A program made the translations under genes and the position numbers. A stretch of DNA of 64,000 nucleotides from Sphingomonadales bacterium. GTDB lineage: Bacteria; Pseudomonadota; Alphaproteobacteria; Sphingomonadales; Sphingomonadaceae. The DNA lies in assembly GCA_016714795.1 (NCBI GenBank), contig JADKCA010000002.1, positions 310,001 to 374,000 on the forward strand, written 5' to 3'. Positions 40,944-49,138 of the stretch are shown here, piece after piece (positions within the stretch are counted from its first letter, which is position 1; every line of letters begins with the position of its first letter). Below the pieces are notes generated by a model, which saw only the letters and a program-made list of their open reading frames with translations, was not told the DNA's origin and made no database searches.

Positions 40944-42122
40944 ATGGCAGAGGCAGGGGTGCTTCGGCAAGCAGGTTGGAAGAATTGGCTGGCGCTGGCA
41001 GCGGCAACCTTGCTGGCGGCGTGCGCGGGTGGAGGGCGGAAACCGCCGAAACCCGTCACTGCACCACCGCCTGTGGTCCAGCCGACCGGCCCCAGCACCT
41101 TGCCTTCTGATCAGCAGCGCCACCGCATTGCTTTGCTGGTTCCGATGACCGGTCCCAATGCTGGCGTTGGCGAATCGATTGCCAATGCTGCCACCATGGC
41201 GGTGCTGGATACGGGTGGGCAGACGTTGCGCGTGACCACTTATGACACGGCTACCGGTCCGGCTGCTGCCGCGCAGGCCGCGCTGGCCGATGGGGCCAAG
41301 CTGATCCTCGGGCCGCTGCTGGCCGAAGATGTCCGCGCTGTGGCGCCGATCGCGCGCGCCGCCAAAGTGCCGCTGGTCAGCTTTTCCAACGATGTCAGTG
41401 TAGCGGGGCAGGGCACCTATCTGATGGGTTTTGTCCCCACTCAGGCGATCGAGCGGATTGTGGCCCATGCCAAATCCAAAGGGATTACGCGCTTTGCGGC
41501 GCTGGTTCCGGACAGCCTCTATGGCGAACGCTCTTCGGCCGCAATGATGCGCGCGGTGGACGCGAATGGCGGCGAACTGGTGGGCATCCAGTCGTTCAAC
41601 CGGTCTGCCGGAGCCATTACGCTGGCGTTGCGCAAGCTAGGCCCGTCGAGCGGCTATCAGGCGCTGTTGATTGCCGATTCAGGCCGTGTTGCCATTCAGG
41701 TCGTGCCGCTGGTCCGCAAGGATGGAGGCGCGGCGACCCAGATTCTGGGGACAGAGCTTTGGAACACTGAAAATTTCATAGCCCAGAACCCGGCGATGCG
41801 CGGTGCCCTGTTCGCCAGCGTGTCTGATTCGCTTTATACGCAGCTCGCCTCGAAATACCGGACCCGTTACGGCAAATCGCCTTACCGGCTGGCCAGCCTT
41901 GGCTATGATTCGGTGTTGCTGATCAACAAGGTGGCGCGCAACTGGCGCCCCGGCACGGTCTTCCCGATCACGTCGCTGGTCGATCCGGGCGGGTTCAGCG
42001 GGATTGACGGGGCGTTCCGCTTTTCCAACAGCGGCATTGCAGAGCGCGCTCTGGAAGTGCAGCAGGTTGGGGCAGGCAGCTTCGGCATCGTTTCTCCGGC
42101 ACCGCGCAGTTTTGCGGACTAA
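40944..42122 (+). CDS. LpoA-like penicillin-binding protein activator lipoprotein
   Basis: A 392-residue lipoprotein (lipobox LLAACAG, Cys27) with a periplasmic-binding-protein type I fold: HRIALLVPMTGPNAGVGESIANAA, ADGAKLILGPLLAEDVRAVAPIA, FAALVPDSLYGERSSAAMM and YDSVLLINKVARNWRPG. It matches the C-terminal domain of LpoA, the outer-membrane activator of PBP1A in gammaproteobacteria, but lacks the N-terminal TPR domain. Pairing with rsmI-yraN is the conserved context of lpoA. Its stop overlaps that of hemW by 2-3 bases on the other strand. Confidence 0.85.
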   Translation: MAEAGVLRQAGWKNWLALAAATLLAACAGGGRKPPKPVTAPPPVVQPTGPSTLPSDQQRHRIALLVPMTGPNAGVGESIANAATMAVLDTGGQTLRVTTYDTATGPAAAAQAALADGAKLILGPLLAEDVRAVAPIARAAKVPLVSFSNDVSVAGQGTYLMGFVPTQAIERIVAHAKSKGITRFAALVPDSLYGERSSAAMMRAVDANGGELVGIQSFNRSAGAITLALRKLGPSSGYQALLIADSGRVAIQVVPLVRKDGGAATQILGTELWNTENFIAQNPAMRGALFASVSDSLYTQLASKYRTRYGKSPYRLASLGYDSVLLINKVARNWRPGTVFPITSLVDPGGFSGIDGAFRFSNSGIAERALEVQQVGAGSFGIVSPAPRSFAD

Positions 42123-43273
42123 ACCTCGACAATCGCAGCCAGAATGGAATCGAGCAGGAGCATACCCTGCGGCGTGACGCGCAGTCTTGCGTCGCGCCCT
42201 TCCATCAGCCCAGCGGTCGTCAGCAGTCGCACCTGCCGGGCATCGAGCAAGGCTTCGACCGGCAGGCCGAAGCGCGCGGCCAGCGCATCCGGCACGATTC
42301 CTTCGGCCAGACGCAGGCCCATCAGCAGCGCCTCGCGGGCCTGTTCGGCAGGAGAGAGTGCGTCCTCTGATTGCAGGCCGTCTCCGCGTCGCGCCACGGC
42401 GGCCAGCCAGTTTTCGGGCTTGCGGTGCCGCACTGTGGCCAGGCCCTGCCTGCGGCCATGCGCGCCAGGGCCGATCCCGGCATAATCGCCATACCGCCAA
42501 TAAGTCAGGTTGTGGCGGCTCTCTTCGCCGCGCCGGGCATGGTTGGAGACTTCATAGGCGGGGATGCCTGCAGCGTCCGTCATGGCCTGCGTCAGCTCGA
42601 ACAGAGTGGCGGCATGATCCGCATCCGCTGGAATGAGCTCTCCGGTGCGCACCAGCGTTTCGAAGCGCGTGCCGGGTTCGATTGTCAGCTGGTAGAGCGA
42701 CAGGTGACCGGTTCCGAAAGAAAGCGCGCGCGCGAGTTCCGCCTCCCAGTCCGCCATGCTCTGGTAGGGGCGGGCATAGATCAGATCGAAGCTCACCCGC
42801 GCGAACCGGGCCATGGCCACATCAAGCGCGGCCAGCCCCTCCCGGGCATCATGTGCGCGGCCCAGAAAGCGCAATGCCGCGTCGTCAAATGCCTGCATCC
42901 CGAGCGACAGCCGATTGACGCCCGCACGCGCCAGATCGGCAAAGCGCGCCGCCTCCACCGATGAGGGATTGGCCTCCAATGTGATTTCCAGATCGGCAGC
43001 GGGTGTCCAATGGCGGGTCGCCGCTGCGATCAGGTCTGCAACCGTGCCAGGCGGCATCAGGGATGGTGTGCCCCCGCCGAAAAAGATGGAGCCAAGACTG
43101 CGGCCGGGCAGGCGTTCCGCTTCATGAGCGAGATCGGCCAGCAGTGCCGAGCGCCAGCCCGCTTGGTCTATCGCATCGCGCACATGGCTGTTAAAATCGC
43201 AATAGGGACATTTGGAAACGCAAAATGGCCAGTGGATGTAGAGGGCTATTGGCGTATCCGGTGTGCGGGTCAT
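42119..43273 (-). CDS. hemW: HemW-type radical SAM protein (coproporphyrinogen III oxidase-like)
   Basis: Radical SAM protein, now regarded as a heme chaperone rather than a coproporphyrinogen oxidase. The 384 residues start MTRTPDTPIALYIHWPFCVSK. The cluster motif CVSKCPYCDF (CxxxCxxC) is at about residues 18-25, and GSIFFGGGTPSLM, EITLEANPSS and RLSLGMQAFDD follow. The C-terminal HemN_C winged-helix domain is present. The open frame extends much further upstream, but nothing there resembles the family. Confidence 0.92.
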   Translation of the reverse strand: MTRTPDTPIALYIHWPFCVSKCPYCDFNSHVRDAIDQAGWRSALLADLAHEAERLPGRSLGSIFFGGGTPSLMPPGTVADLIAAATRHWTPAADLEITLEANPSSVEAARFADLARAGVNRLSLGMQAFDDAALRFLGRAHDAREGLAALDVAMARFARVSFDLIYARPYQSMADWEAELARALSFGTGHLSLYQLTIEPGTRFETLVRTGELIPADADHAATLFELTQAMTDAAGIPAYEVSNHARRGEESRHNLTYWRYGDYAGIGPGAHGRRQGLATVRHRKPENWLAAVARRGDGLQSEDALSPAEQAREALLMGLRLAEGIVPDALAARFGLPVEALLDARQVRLLTTAGLMEGRDARLRVTPQGMLLLDSILAAIVEV

Positions 43274-43302
43274 GGGTGTTGCGTTAGCATCGTTGTGAGT
43301 TT

Positions 43303-43896
43303 GTGAAAGGGGTTTGCCGGGTGTTGGGATTGGCGTTGATACTCCCTGCGGCGCTTGTGCCACTGCCACCCGCCGCAGAGACACCCCCTGTCGCACGGTC
43401 CGGTATCGAACAGGTCTTGCTTGTCGAACATAACGCGGAACGTGCGCGGGCAGGGTCCGGTCCTCTTGTCTGGTCAGATATGTTGGCCCGTGATGCCGCG
43501 ATCTGGGCCAAGACGCTCGCCAGAACAAATCGCTTCGAACACGCCCCGGAAGGCAAGAAGGCGCAGGGCGAGAATCTCTGGATGGGGACGCAGGGGGCCT
43601 ATTCCCCTCAGGAAATGGTCCGGTTGTGGATCGACGAAAAAAGCCTCTATCAACCGCGCCGATTTCCAGATGTCTCCACCAATGGCGTGTGGAGCGATGT
43701 GGGGCATTATACCCAGTTGATCTGGCACAGCACGAAAGAGGTCGGCTGCGCGCTTGCCAGCAACGCCGAATCGGACTTTCTGGTCTGCCGTTACGCGCCA
43801 CCGGGCAACTGGATGGGCGAATTCGCCGTCCCGTCCAGACCAAGTCGGGCTGATCAAGGCGCGGCGGCGCGCGGAAACAGGGTTAATTCGGAGTAA
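43303..43896 (+). CDS. Secreted CAP-domain (SCP/PR-1-like) protein
   Basis: A 197-residue secreted protein with signal peptide MKGVCRVLGLALILPAALVP and a CAP domain: LLVEHNAERARAGSGPLVWSD, AQGENLWMGTQGAYSPQEMV and SDVGHYTQLIWHSTKEVGCA, followed by FLVCRYAPPGNWMGEF. The His and Glu of the presumed metal site are present (HNAER, GENLW, GHYTQ). The start is GTG 43303. GTG 43321 is better spaced from AAAGGGG but loses the basic N-region. Function in bacteria is not established. Confidence 0.88.
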   Translation: MKGVCRVLGLALILPAALVPLPPAAETPPVARSGIEQVLLVEHNAERARAGSGPLVWSDMLARDAAIWAKTLARTNRFEHAPEGKKAQGENLWMGTQGAYSPQEMVRLWIDEKSLYQPRRFPDVSTNGVWSDVGHYTQLIWHSTKEVGCALASNAESDFLVCRYAPPGNWMGEFAVPSRPSRADQGAAARGNRVNSE

Positions 43897-44007
43897 CTTG
43901 AAACGGATAGAGGTTTTGAGGCTTTTCCCGCTCTCGAATTTGCTTGCATTCCGCCGGGAAATTCGCGCAAATCCCGCCGTCGTGTTAGTAAGACGGGAGT
44001 TTTTTCA

Positions 44008-44442
44008 GTGCAATCATTCAAGAAAGCGGTCGGGGCAAAGCCGCTCGTCGCACTCATTGCCGCAGTTTCTCTGGTGTCGGTTCCGGCGCTTGTGATGGCC
44101 GATGCGTCGGCACCCTGGGTCCAGAAAGCCAAGCCGAAGGCCAAGGCTGTTCAGAAGAAGCGCCGTGCCGTCGCGCGCCCGCGCGTTCAGCAGCCGGTGG
44201 CTCCCGCTCCGGAACCGGTGGTTTTCGCACCGGAACCCATGCCCGCTCCTCCGGCTCCGGTGGAGCCAGTATTCACGCCCGCTCCTCCGGCTCCCCCTGT
44301 TGCAACGCCCGCTCCGCCTGCCCCTCCGGCAGCGCCGCTGAAGACGGGTGGCATGGGCGTCGGTGCGCTGGGTCTGATCGCTGCTGTCGCCGCCATCGGT
44401 GCCGGCGTGGCGCTGTCCAGCAACGGCCCGTCCAGCCCTTAG
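44008..44442 (+). CDS. Pro/Ala-rich protein with signal peptide and C-terminal hydrophobic glycine-rich segment
   Basis: A 144-residue protein of no recognised family. It has a signal-like N-terminus (PLVALIAAVSLVSVPALVMA), a short very basic stretch (KAKPKAKAVQKKRRAVARPR), about 60 residues of Pro/Ala repeats, and a hydrophobic end GMGVGALGLIAAVAAIGAGVAL. It starts at GTG with GGGAG about 8 bases upstream, and a strong terminator follows 22 bases after the stop. The layout suggests a periplasm-spanning or cell-wall-interacting anchor, which is a guess. Confidence 0.65.
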   Translation: MQSFKKAVGAKPLVALIAAVSLVSVPALVMADASAPWVQKAKPKAKAVQKKRRAVARPRVQQPVAPAPEPVVFAPEPMPAPPAPVEPVFTPAPPAPPVATPAPPAPPAAPLKTGGMGVGALGLIAAVAAIGAGVALSSNGPSSP

Positions 44443-44464
44443 GCCGAACGGCATATCCAAACGG

Positions 44465-44494
44465 AAAAGGGGAGCGTTTCCGCTCCCCTTTTTT
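44465..44494. terminator. Strong bidirectional rho-independent terminator
   Basis: A perfect 12-bp stem AAAAGGGGAGCG/CGCTCCCCTTTT (44465-44476 and 44481-44492) with a TTTC loop is followed by more Ts. It lies between the convergent Pro/Ala-rich gene and maoC. The A-tract and T-tract on opposite sides let it work in both directions. Confidence 0.88.
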
Positions 44495-44516
44495 GTGTCT
44501 TTGGTGATGGACCGGA

Positions 44517-44975
44517 TCAGACAAACATCTGGGTGATCCATTCCGCGATCAGCGCGGGCTTTTCAGCACCTTCGATTTCCAGCGTATATTCCAGCGTCTG
44601 CTGCCACTGGCCGGGGCGCTTTTCTTCCAGCTCCAGCATCTTGAAGCGACCGCGCACACGGCTGCCCACGCGGACGGGCGAGAGGAAGCGGGTCTTGTTG
44701 CCACCATAGTTCACGCCCATCTTCACGCCATCGAGGCGCGGCAGATCAGCCTTGGCAGACAGGACCGGCAGCAGCGAGAGTGAGAGGAAGCCGTGCGCAA
44801 TGGTGCCGCCAAACGGCGTCAGCTTGGCCTTTTCCTCATCGACATGGATCCACTGGTGATCGCCGGTCGCCTCGGCGAACTTGTTGACCATATCCTGATC
44901 GATCAGCAGCCAGTCGGACACGCCGACTTCCTTGCCGACCATGGACAGAAACTCTTCTTTTGAAACAGCTGGCAT
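44517..44975 (-). CDS. MaoC family (R)-hydratase/dehydratase
   Basis: Hot-dog-fold enzyme related to (R)-specific enoyl-CoA hydratases. The 152 residues start MPAVSKEEFLSMVGKEVGVS (ATG 44975). The hydratase-2 motif FAEATGDHQWIHVDEEKAK supplies the catalytic Asp/His, followed by FGGTIAHGFLSLSLLPVL and YGGNKTRFLSPVRVGSRVRG. The substrate cannot be predicted. Fatty-acid, polyhydroxyalkanoate or steroid pathways are all possible. Confidence 0.9.
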   Translation of the reverse strand: MPAVSKEEFLSMVGKEVGVSDWLLIDQDMVNKFAEATGDHQWIHVDEEKAKLTPFGGTIAHGFLSLSLLPVLSAKADLPRLDGVKMGVNYGGNKTRFLSPVRVGSRVRGRFKMLELEEKRPGQWQQTLEYTLEIEGAEKPALIAEWITQMFV

Positions 44976-45110
44976 GGCATTCTCTCCCGTCTTGCGGCGC
45001 GGCGCGCAAAATGCGGTCCGGTCGCGGTGAACTGGTTGCGCCTTTCTGGGCGTCCTCCGCCACAAAAGAGGATGGGCCGGACAATGTCAATCTGCGCAGG
45101 CAGGCGTGGC

Positions 45111-46244
45111 TCAGCCCTTTGGCGTGGCCCGCGCCGGATCGACCCATGGCATGACCAGCGTCCCGTCCGGGGCGGCGGTATAAGTCGTCTGCGTCGGATA
45201 GGCGAAGGCCAGCCCGTTTTCTGCAAAACAGGCGAGGATCGCGCGGTTGGCCGCATCTTTGAGCTTCAGGATCTCGCCTTGCTCCTCCGCGCGGACATCA
45301 TAGACCAGCTGCACATCAAGGCCTGATGCACCAAAGCTGTCCACTCCGGCGCGGACGAAGCTGCATTCTGGCGCGCCATTGATCGCGGCCTCCAGAATCT
45401 GTGGGAGCCGCGCGAGCAGTGCAGGCGGCGTGCTGTAAACCAGACTGAGCGGCTGAACGATGCGGCGCGTTTCAAGACGGGTGAAATTGCGCAGTTCCTT
45501 ATTGAGCAGATTTGCGTTGGAGATGATGATCTCCTCGCCCGTCAGGCTGCGGATGCGCGTGGATTTCAGGCCGATCCGCTCGACACTGCCCGCATTCTGA
45601 TCCCATTTGATGACATCGCCCTTGCGGAATGGCTTGTCGAACAGGATGGTGAGGGCGGCAAACAGGTCTGAAAAAATGCCCTGTGCGGCAAGGCCGATGG
45701 CGATGCCGCCAATGCCGAGGCCTGCGATCAGGCTGGTCACGTCCACGCCCAGATTGGCGAGGATGAGGATAACGGCAACCGCGGCGATGCCTGCGCTCAG
45801 CAGCACCCGGATCAGGCTCATCGCGCTGCCCAGGCTGCCCGCCGGATCGGCCTCCACCGCCTTGAGCTCCACCGCGCCCAGCACCAGCTTGCGCAGGATC
45901 AGCGCGGCCTGAAGCACGGCGGCAACGAGGAAAATCTTGGCCACCGGTGCGGCCAGTTCGGGCGGGGCAATGGCCACGCCGGTGACGATTCGCACGGCCA
46001 GGATCGCCATGAACCAGATGCGCATTGCGCCGATCGCCCGACCGATCACGCCGCGCCAGCTTTCCCGTGCCTTGGGGGCGTTGGCCCAGCGATTGCCGAG
46101 CCAGCGCACGATGGTGAGCGCGGCCAGCAGTCCCGCCGCCATCAGCGCGGCCACCGCTATGCGTGATCCGTGATTGGCAAACCAGTGGGTCAGGTCACCC
46201 CAGCCTGAAGCGATCTGGACAGCAATGGGAGGATCGGCAGCCAT
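45111..46244 (-). CDS. MscS-type mechanosensitive ion channel
   Basis: A 377-residue inner-membrane channel with about five hydrophobic segments, then the MscS core: ILANLGVDVTSLIAGLGIGGIAIGLAAQGIFSDLFA (pore helix TM3), FDKPFRKGDVIKWDQNAGSVERIGLKSTRIRSLTGEEIIISNANLLNKELRN in shortened description (beta domain), and an alpha/beta C-terminus ending AYPTQTTYTAAPDG. Likely an osmotic safety valve. The length is above the minimal 286-residue type because of extra N-terminal helices. Confidence 0.92.
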   Translation of the reverse strand: MAADPPIAVQIASGWGDLTHWFANHGSRIAVAALMAAGLLAALTIVRWLGNRWANAPKARESWRGVIGRAIGAMRIWFMAILAVRIVTGVAIAPPELAAPVAKIFLVAAVLQAALILRKLVLGAVELKAVEADPAGSLGSAMSLIRVLLSAGIAAVAVILILANLGVDVTSLIAGLGIGGIAIGLAAQGIFSDLFAALTILFDKPFRKGDVIKWDQNAGSVERIGLKSTRIRSLTGEEIIISNANLLNKELRNFTRLETRRIVQPLSLVYSTPPALLARLPQILEAAINGAPECSFVRAGVDSFGASGLDVQLVYDVRAEEQGEILKLKDAANRAILACFAENGLAFAYPTQTTYTAAPDGTLVMPWVDPARATPKG

Positions 46245-46270
46245 GCGGTCCGGCTAACGCGTCCGGCCGC

Positions 46271-47650
46271 TCATGTCCATGCCGGGCGGCCAGGCTGCGC
46301 CTGTGGTTCCTGCTGCTTTTGCACGAGCGGGCTCCAGCGCGCCTCCGCATCCCGGCGGCGGGCATAGGTGTCCAGCCCGATCTGAAGCCCCACCAGCATG
46401 TAGACGAAGGGCTGGAAGGCAATGCCTACAAAGGCGGCACCCACCATGTAGATGATGTGGCCATGCTGCAAGGCTTCGGCCAGTGCACCAATCCACTGCC
46501 CGTCATCGGGATCGCGCGTGCGCCAGGCGCGGCGGACAAATTCCATGCGGACAATGCCGATGCCGTGGATGAGCAGCCAGAGCACAAGGCCGGGATAACC
46601 CTGTTCGCCCAGCATTTCGAAATAGGAGCTGTGATAAGCGCGCGACTGATCTTGCACGACCTGCTTTTCAACCGTTTCGGTGCCGCCGGATTCCTCCACG
46701 CTGGTCTTTTCGATCTTGAGCTTGTTGCCGCGATAGGCATCGAAGCCGCCGCCAAAGGGGTGATCCTTGGCATAGTCCCAGGTCCATGCCCAGACCGCGA
46801 GGCGGGTTCCGGCGGACTGGTCTGCCTTATGGTTCTTGATCGTGTCCATCCGCGCGGTGAAGCTTTGCGGCAGGAAGGGGATGGCGATGGCACCCAGTGC
46901 CAGTGCGAGGAACAGATAGGTGAAGCGCCGCTTGGCGCTGCGCAGCATCAGCACTGCCAGCACGGCTATGCAGACCAGTCCGGTGCGCGCCTCGGTGCCG
47001 ATGGGCATCAGCAGGCTTGCAAAGATCAGGGCGTAGCAGAAGATCGAAACCCGCCAGTCGGTCGGGTAAATCGTCCCGTGCTTTCGCAGGAAGAGGATGA
47101 GCGGAATGATGGCGATGGCGACCGTCGAGATAATGCTCGATTCGTACAGGCCAGTATTGTTCGTCACCATCAGGTTGAGCACGCCATAGCCGCCGCCAGA
47201 GGCCAGCGTCTTGATGCCGCCGACGATGATGATCGTGGCGGCAGACAGCACCATGAACAACGCCAGCGCCTCGATCCGCAGCCGCGTGCGCAACGTGAGT
47301 GGCAGGAAGATTGCAAAGGCAAGCGACTTCCAGACCCATGACCATTTTTCAAGCGCGTTCACTTCGAAATCCGCCGTGGTGGTGGTGATTCCGCAATAGA
47401 GCAGCAACAGGAAGATCAGTGCCTGTCTTGGTGCAAAGCGGGTATCACCCTTGTCATCGGCCACCAGCCAGCCGAGCACGGCGAGCGCCACCGCGATCAG
47501 CGAAATCGGCACCGAATTCAGCAGCAGATAGGTCAGCCGCTGCGGGGCGACAATGTCGATATAGGCGTATGTGAGTACGAACAGGAACGGCCTTTTGAAG
47601 CCGAACAGGAACATCAATCCCAGAAAGCCGACAAAGGCCAGATCACGCAT
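46271..47650 (-). CDS. O-antigen-ligase-like membrane protein, exosortase A-associated O-glycosylation ligase type
   Basis: A 459-residue protein with about twelve membrane segments, starting MRDLAFVGFLGLMFLFGFKR at ATG 47650. The RPFLFVLTYAYIDIVAPQRLTY and GITTTTADF stretches match the exosortase-A-associated ligase group rather than general WaaL. The large periplasmic loop has WAWTWDYAKDHPFGGGFDAY and YHSSYFEMLGEQGYPGLVLWL, typical of Wzy/WaaL-type ligases. It probably transfers a lipid-linked glycan. The acceptor is unknown. It overlaps a 49-aa ORF upstream and is divergent from a glycosyltransferase of the same system. Confidence 0.85.
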   Translation of the reverse strand: MRDLAFVGFLGLMFLFGFKRPFLFVLTYAYIDIVAPQRLTYLLLNSVPISLIAVALAVLGWLVADDKGDTRFAPRQALIFLLLLYCGITTTTADFEVNALEKWSWVWKSLAFAIFLPLTLRTRLRIEALALFMVLSAATIIIVGGIKTLASGGGYGVLNLMVTNNTGLYESSIISTVAIAIIPLILFLRKHGTIYPTDWRVSIFCYALIFASLLMPIGTEARTGLVCIAVLAVLMLRSAKRRFTYLFLALALGAIAIPFLPQSFTARMDTIKNHKADQSAGTRLAVWAWTWDYAKDHPFGGGFDAYRGNKLKIEKTSVEESGGTETVEKQVVQDQSRAYHSSYFEMLGEQGYPGLVLWLLIHGIGIVRMEFVRRAWRTRDPDDGQWIGALAEALQHGHIIYMVGAAFVGIAFQPFVYMLVGLQIGLDTYARRRDAEARWSPLVQKQQEPQAQPGRPAWT

Positions 47651-47792
47651 GGCGCTTGCCCAGGAAAGACTTGGGCGCATTGTCGATGTGGCGCGGGGCG
47701 GCCTCCTTGTCGAGGTCACGCCGCATCAGCAGCCGCAATGCTGCGAGCATCATCAGGAAGTGGGTCAGCCCAAGGGCGAAATTGTCGATCAT
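47643..47792 (-). CDS. Small 49-aa protein preceding the O-glycosylation ligase
   Basis: A short frame from ATG 47792 to TGA 47643, overlapping the ligase start by 8 bases. The product begins MIDNFALGLTHFLMMLAALR, a single hydrophobic helix, then LLMRRDLDKEAAPRHIDN, a charged cytoplasmic-type tail. Tight overlap with the ligase, sensible codon use and a membrane-anchor pattern support a real gene. No family was recognised. Confidence 0.65.
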   Translation of the reverse strand: MIDNFALGLTHFLMMLAALRLLMRRDLDKEAAPRHIDNAPKSFLGKRHA

Positions 47793-47902
47793 GGTTCCGG
47801 TCCGTGACGGTCGTGAACCCTCTTAGCGCGGGTCGGTTGACGCGACGTTAAGGGTTGGACGGCATAAGCAGGCCAGTTGAATTTGCCTCAAAAAGGGGAA
47901 AT

Positions 47903-49138
47903 ATGGCCGTGCGTATCCTGCATGTTCTTGATCACAGCCTGCCGCTGCACAGCGGCTATACCTTTCGCACGCGCGCGATCCTGAAGGCACAGCAGGCGCT
48001 GGGGTGGGATGTGGCTTGCGTCACCAGCGTGCGCCATTCGGCACCCGGCGATCCGTTCGAGCAGGTTGACGGGCTGGATTTTTATCGCACCGCCCCCATA
48101 GATCCCGCACCTTCTCCGATTGGCGAATGGCGAGAGATTGGCGCGCTGGCCACGCGGGTGGAGGAATTGGTGCACCAGTTCCGGCCGGACGTGCTGCACG
48201 CGCATTCGCCGGTGCTGACAGCGCTTGCCGCAGAGCGGGTGGCGCGACGGCACAATCTGCCCCTGCTCTATGAAATCCGCGCCTTTTGGGAGGATGCCGC
48301 CGTGGGCAATGGCACGGGTCAGGAAGGCAGCTGGAAATACCGCCTGACCAAAGCGCTGGAGACCCGCGCGGTGCGCAATGCCGATGCCGTGGCGGTGATC
48401 TGCGAAGGGTTGCGGCGCGATCTGATTGCGCGGGGCATTGCTCCGGCCAAGATCATGGTTTCCCCCAATGGCGTCGATCTCGGCCTGTTTGGTGATCCCC
48501 CGCCGCGCGACACGGCCTTGTCCGCCGAACTGGGGCTGGATGGTGCAGAAGTGGTGGGCTTCATCGGCAGCTTCTATGATTATGAAGGGCTGGATGACCT
48601 GATCGCAGCCATGCCTGCCTTGGTGGCGCTGCGCCCGAAGCTTCATGCTCTGATCGTGGGCGGCGGGCCGATGGAGGATGCGCTCAAGGCGCAGGCCGCG
48701 CGCTCGCCCGCTGCCGACCATATCCGCTTTGTCGGGCGCGTGCCGCACGAGCAGGTGGAACGCTATTACAGTCTGGTCGATGTGCTCGCCTATCCGCGCA
48801 AGATGATGCGGCTGACCGATCTGGTGACGCCTCTCAAGCCGCTGGAGGCGATGGCGCAGATGCGGCTGGTGGCGGCTTCGGATGTGGGTGGCCATCGTGA
48901 ACTGATTGAAGACGGCGTGACCGGCACCTTGTTCAAGCCCGGCAACCCGGATGATCTTGCCAAACAGGTGGCCGGATTGCTCGCGCAACCGTCGATCTGG
49001 GACGAGCGCCGCAAAACCGCACGCAAATATGTTGAACAGGATCGTAACTGGTCGTCAAACATTTCGCGTTATGAGCCGGTTTACTATAGCTTGGCCGAAA
49101 GGTCGCAACAGGAGCAGCAGAGTGCAAAAGCGGCTTAA
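47903..49138 (+). CDS. Family 4-type glycosyltransferase, exosortase A system-associated
   Basis: GT-B glycosyltransferase of 411 residues. ATG 47903 follows AAAGGGGAA. The N-terminus VRILHVLDHSLPLHSGYTFR and the stretch LPLLYEIRAFWEDAAV are characteristic of the PEP-CTERM/exosortase-associated group. The donor-binding half has VSPNGVDLGLFG, VGFIGSFYDYEGLDDLI, RFVGRVPHEQVERYYSLVDV and LKPLEAMAQ. It likely adds a sugar to an exopolysaccharide or glycan precursor. The next gene starts inside its 3' end. Confidence 0.88.
   Translation: MAVRILHVLDHSLPLHSGYTFRTRAILKAQQALGWDVACVTSVRHSAPGDPFEQVDGLDFYRTAPIDPAPSPIGEWREIGALATRVEELVHQFRPDVLHAHSPVLTALAAERVARRHNLPLLYEIRAFWEDAAVGNGTGQEGSWKYRLTKALETRAVRNADAVAVICEGLRRDLIARGIAPAKIMVSPNGVDLGLFGDPPPRDTALSAELGLDGAEVVGFIGSFYDYEGLDDLIAAMPALVALRPKLHALIVGGGPMEDALKAQAARSPAADHIRFVGRVPHEQVERYYSLVDVLAYPRKMMRLTDLVTPLKPLEAMAQMRLVAASDVGGHRELIEDGVTGTLFKPGNPDDLAKQVAGLLAQPSIWDERRKTARKYVEQDRNWSSNISRYEPVYYSLAERSQQEQQSAKAA

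Noticed and set aside
46163..47341. 392-codon forward frame over the O-glycosylation ligase
   Set aside because: Antisense to a gene with strong family motifs; His/Asp/Gln-rich product typical of the complement of a membrane protein gene.
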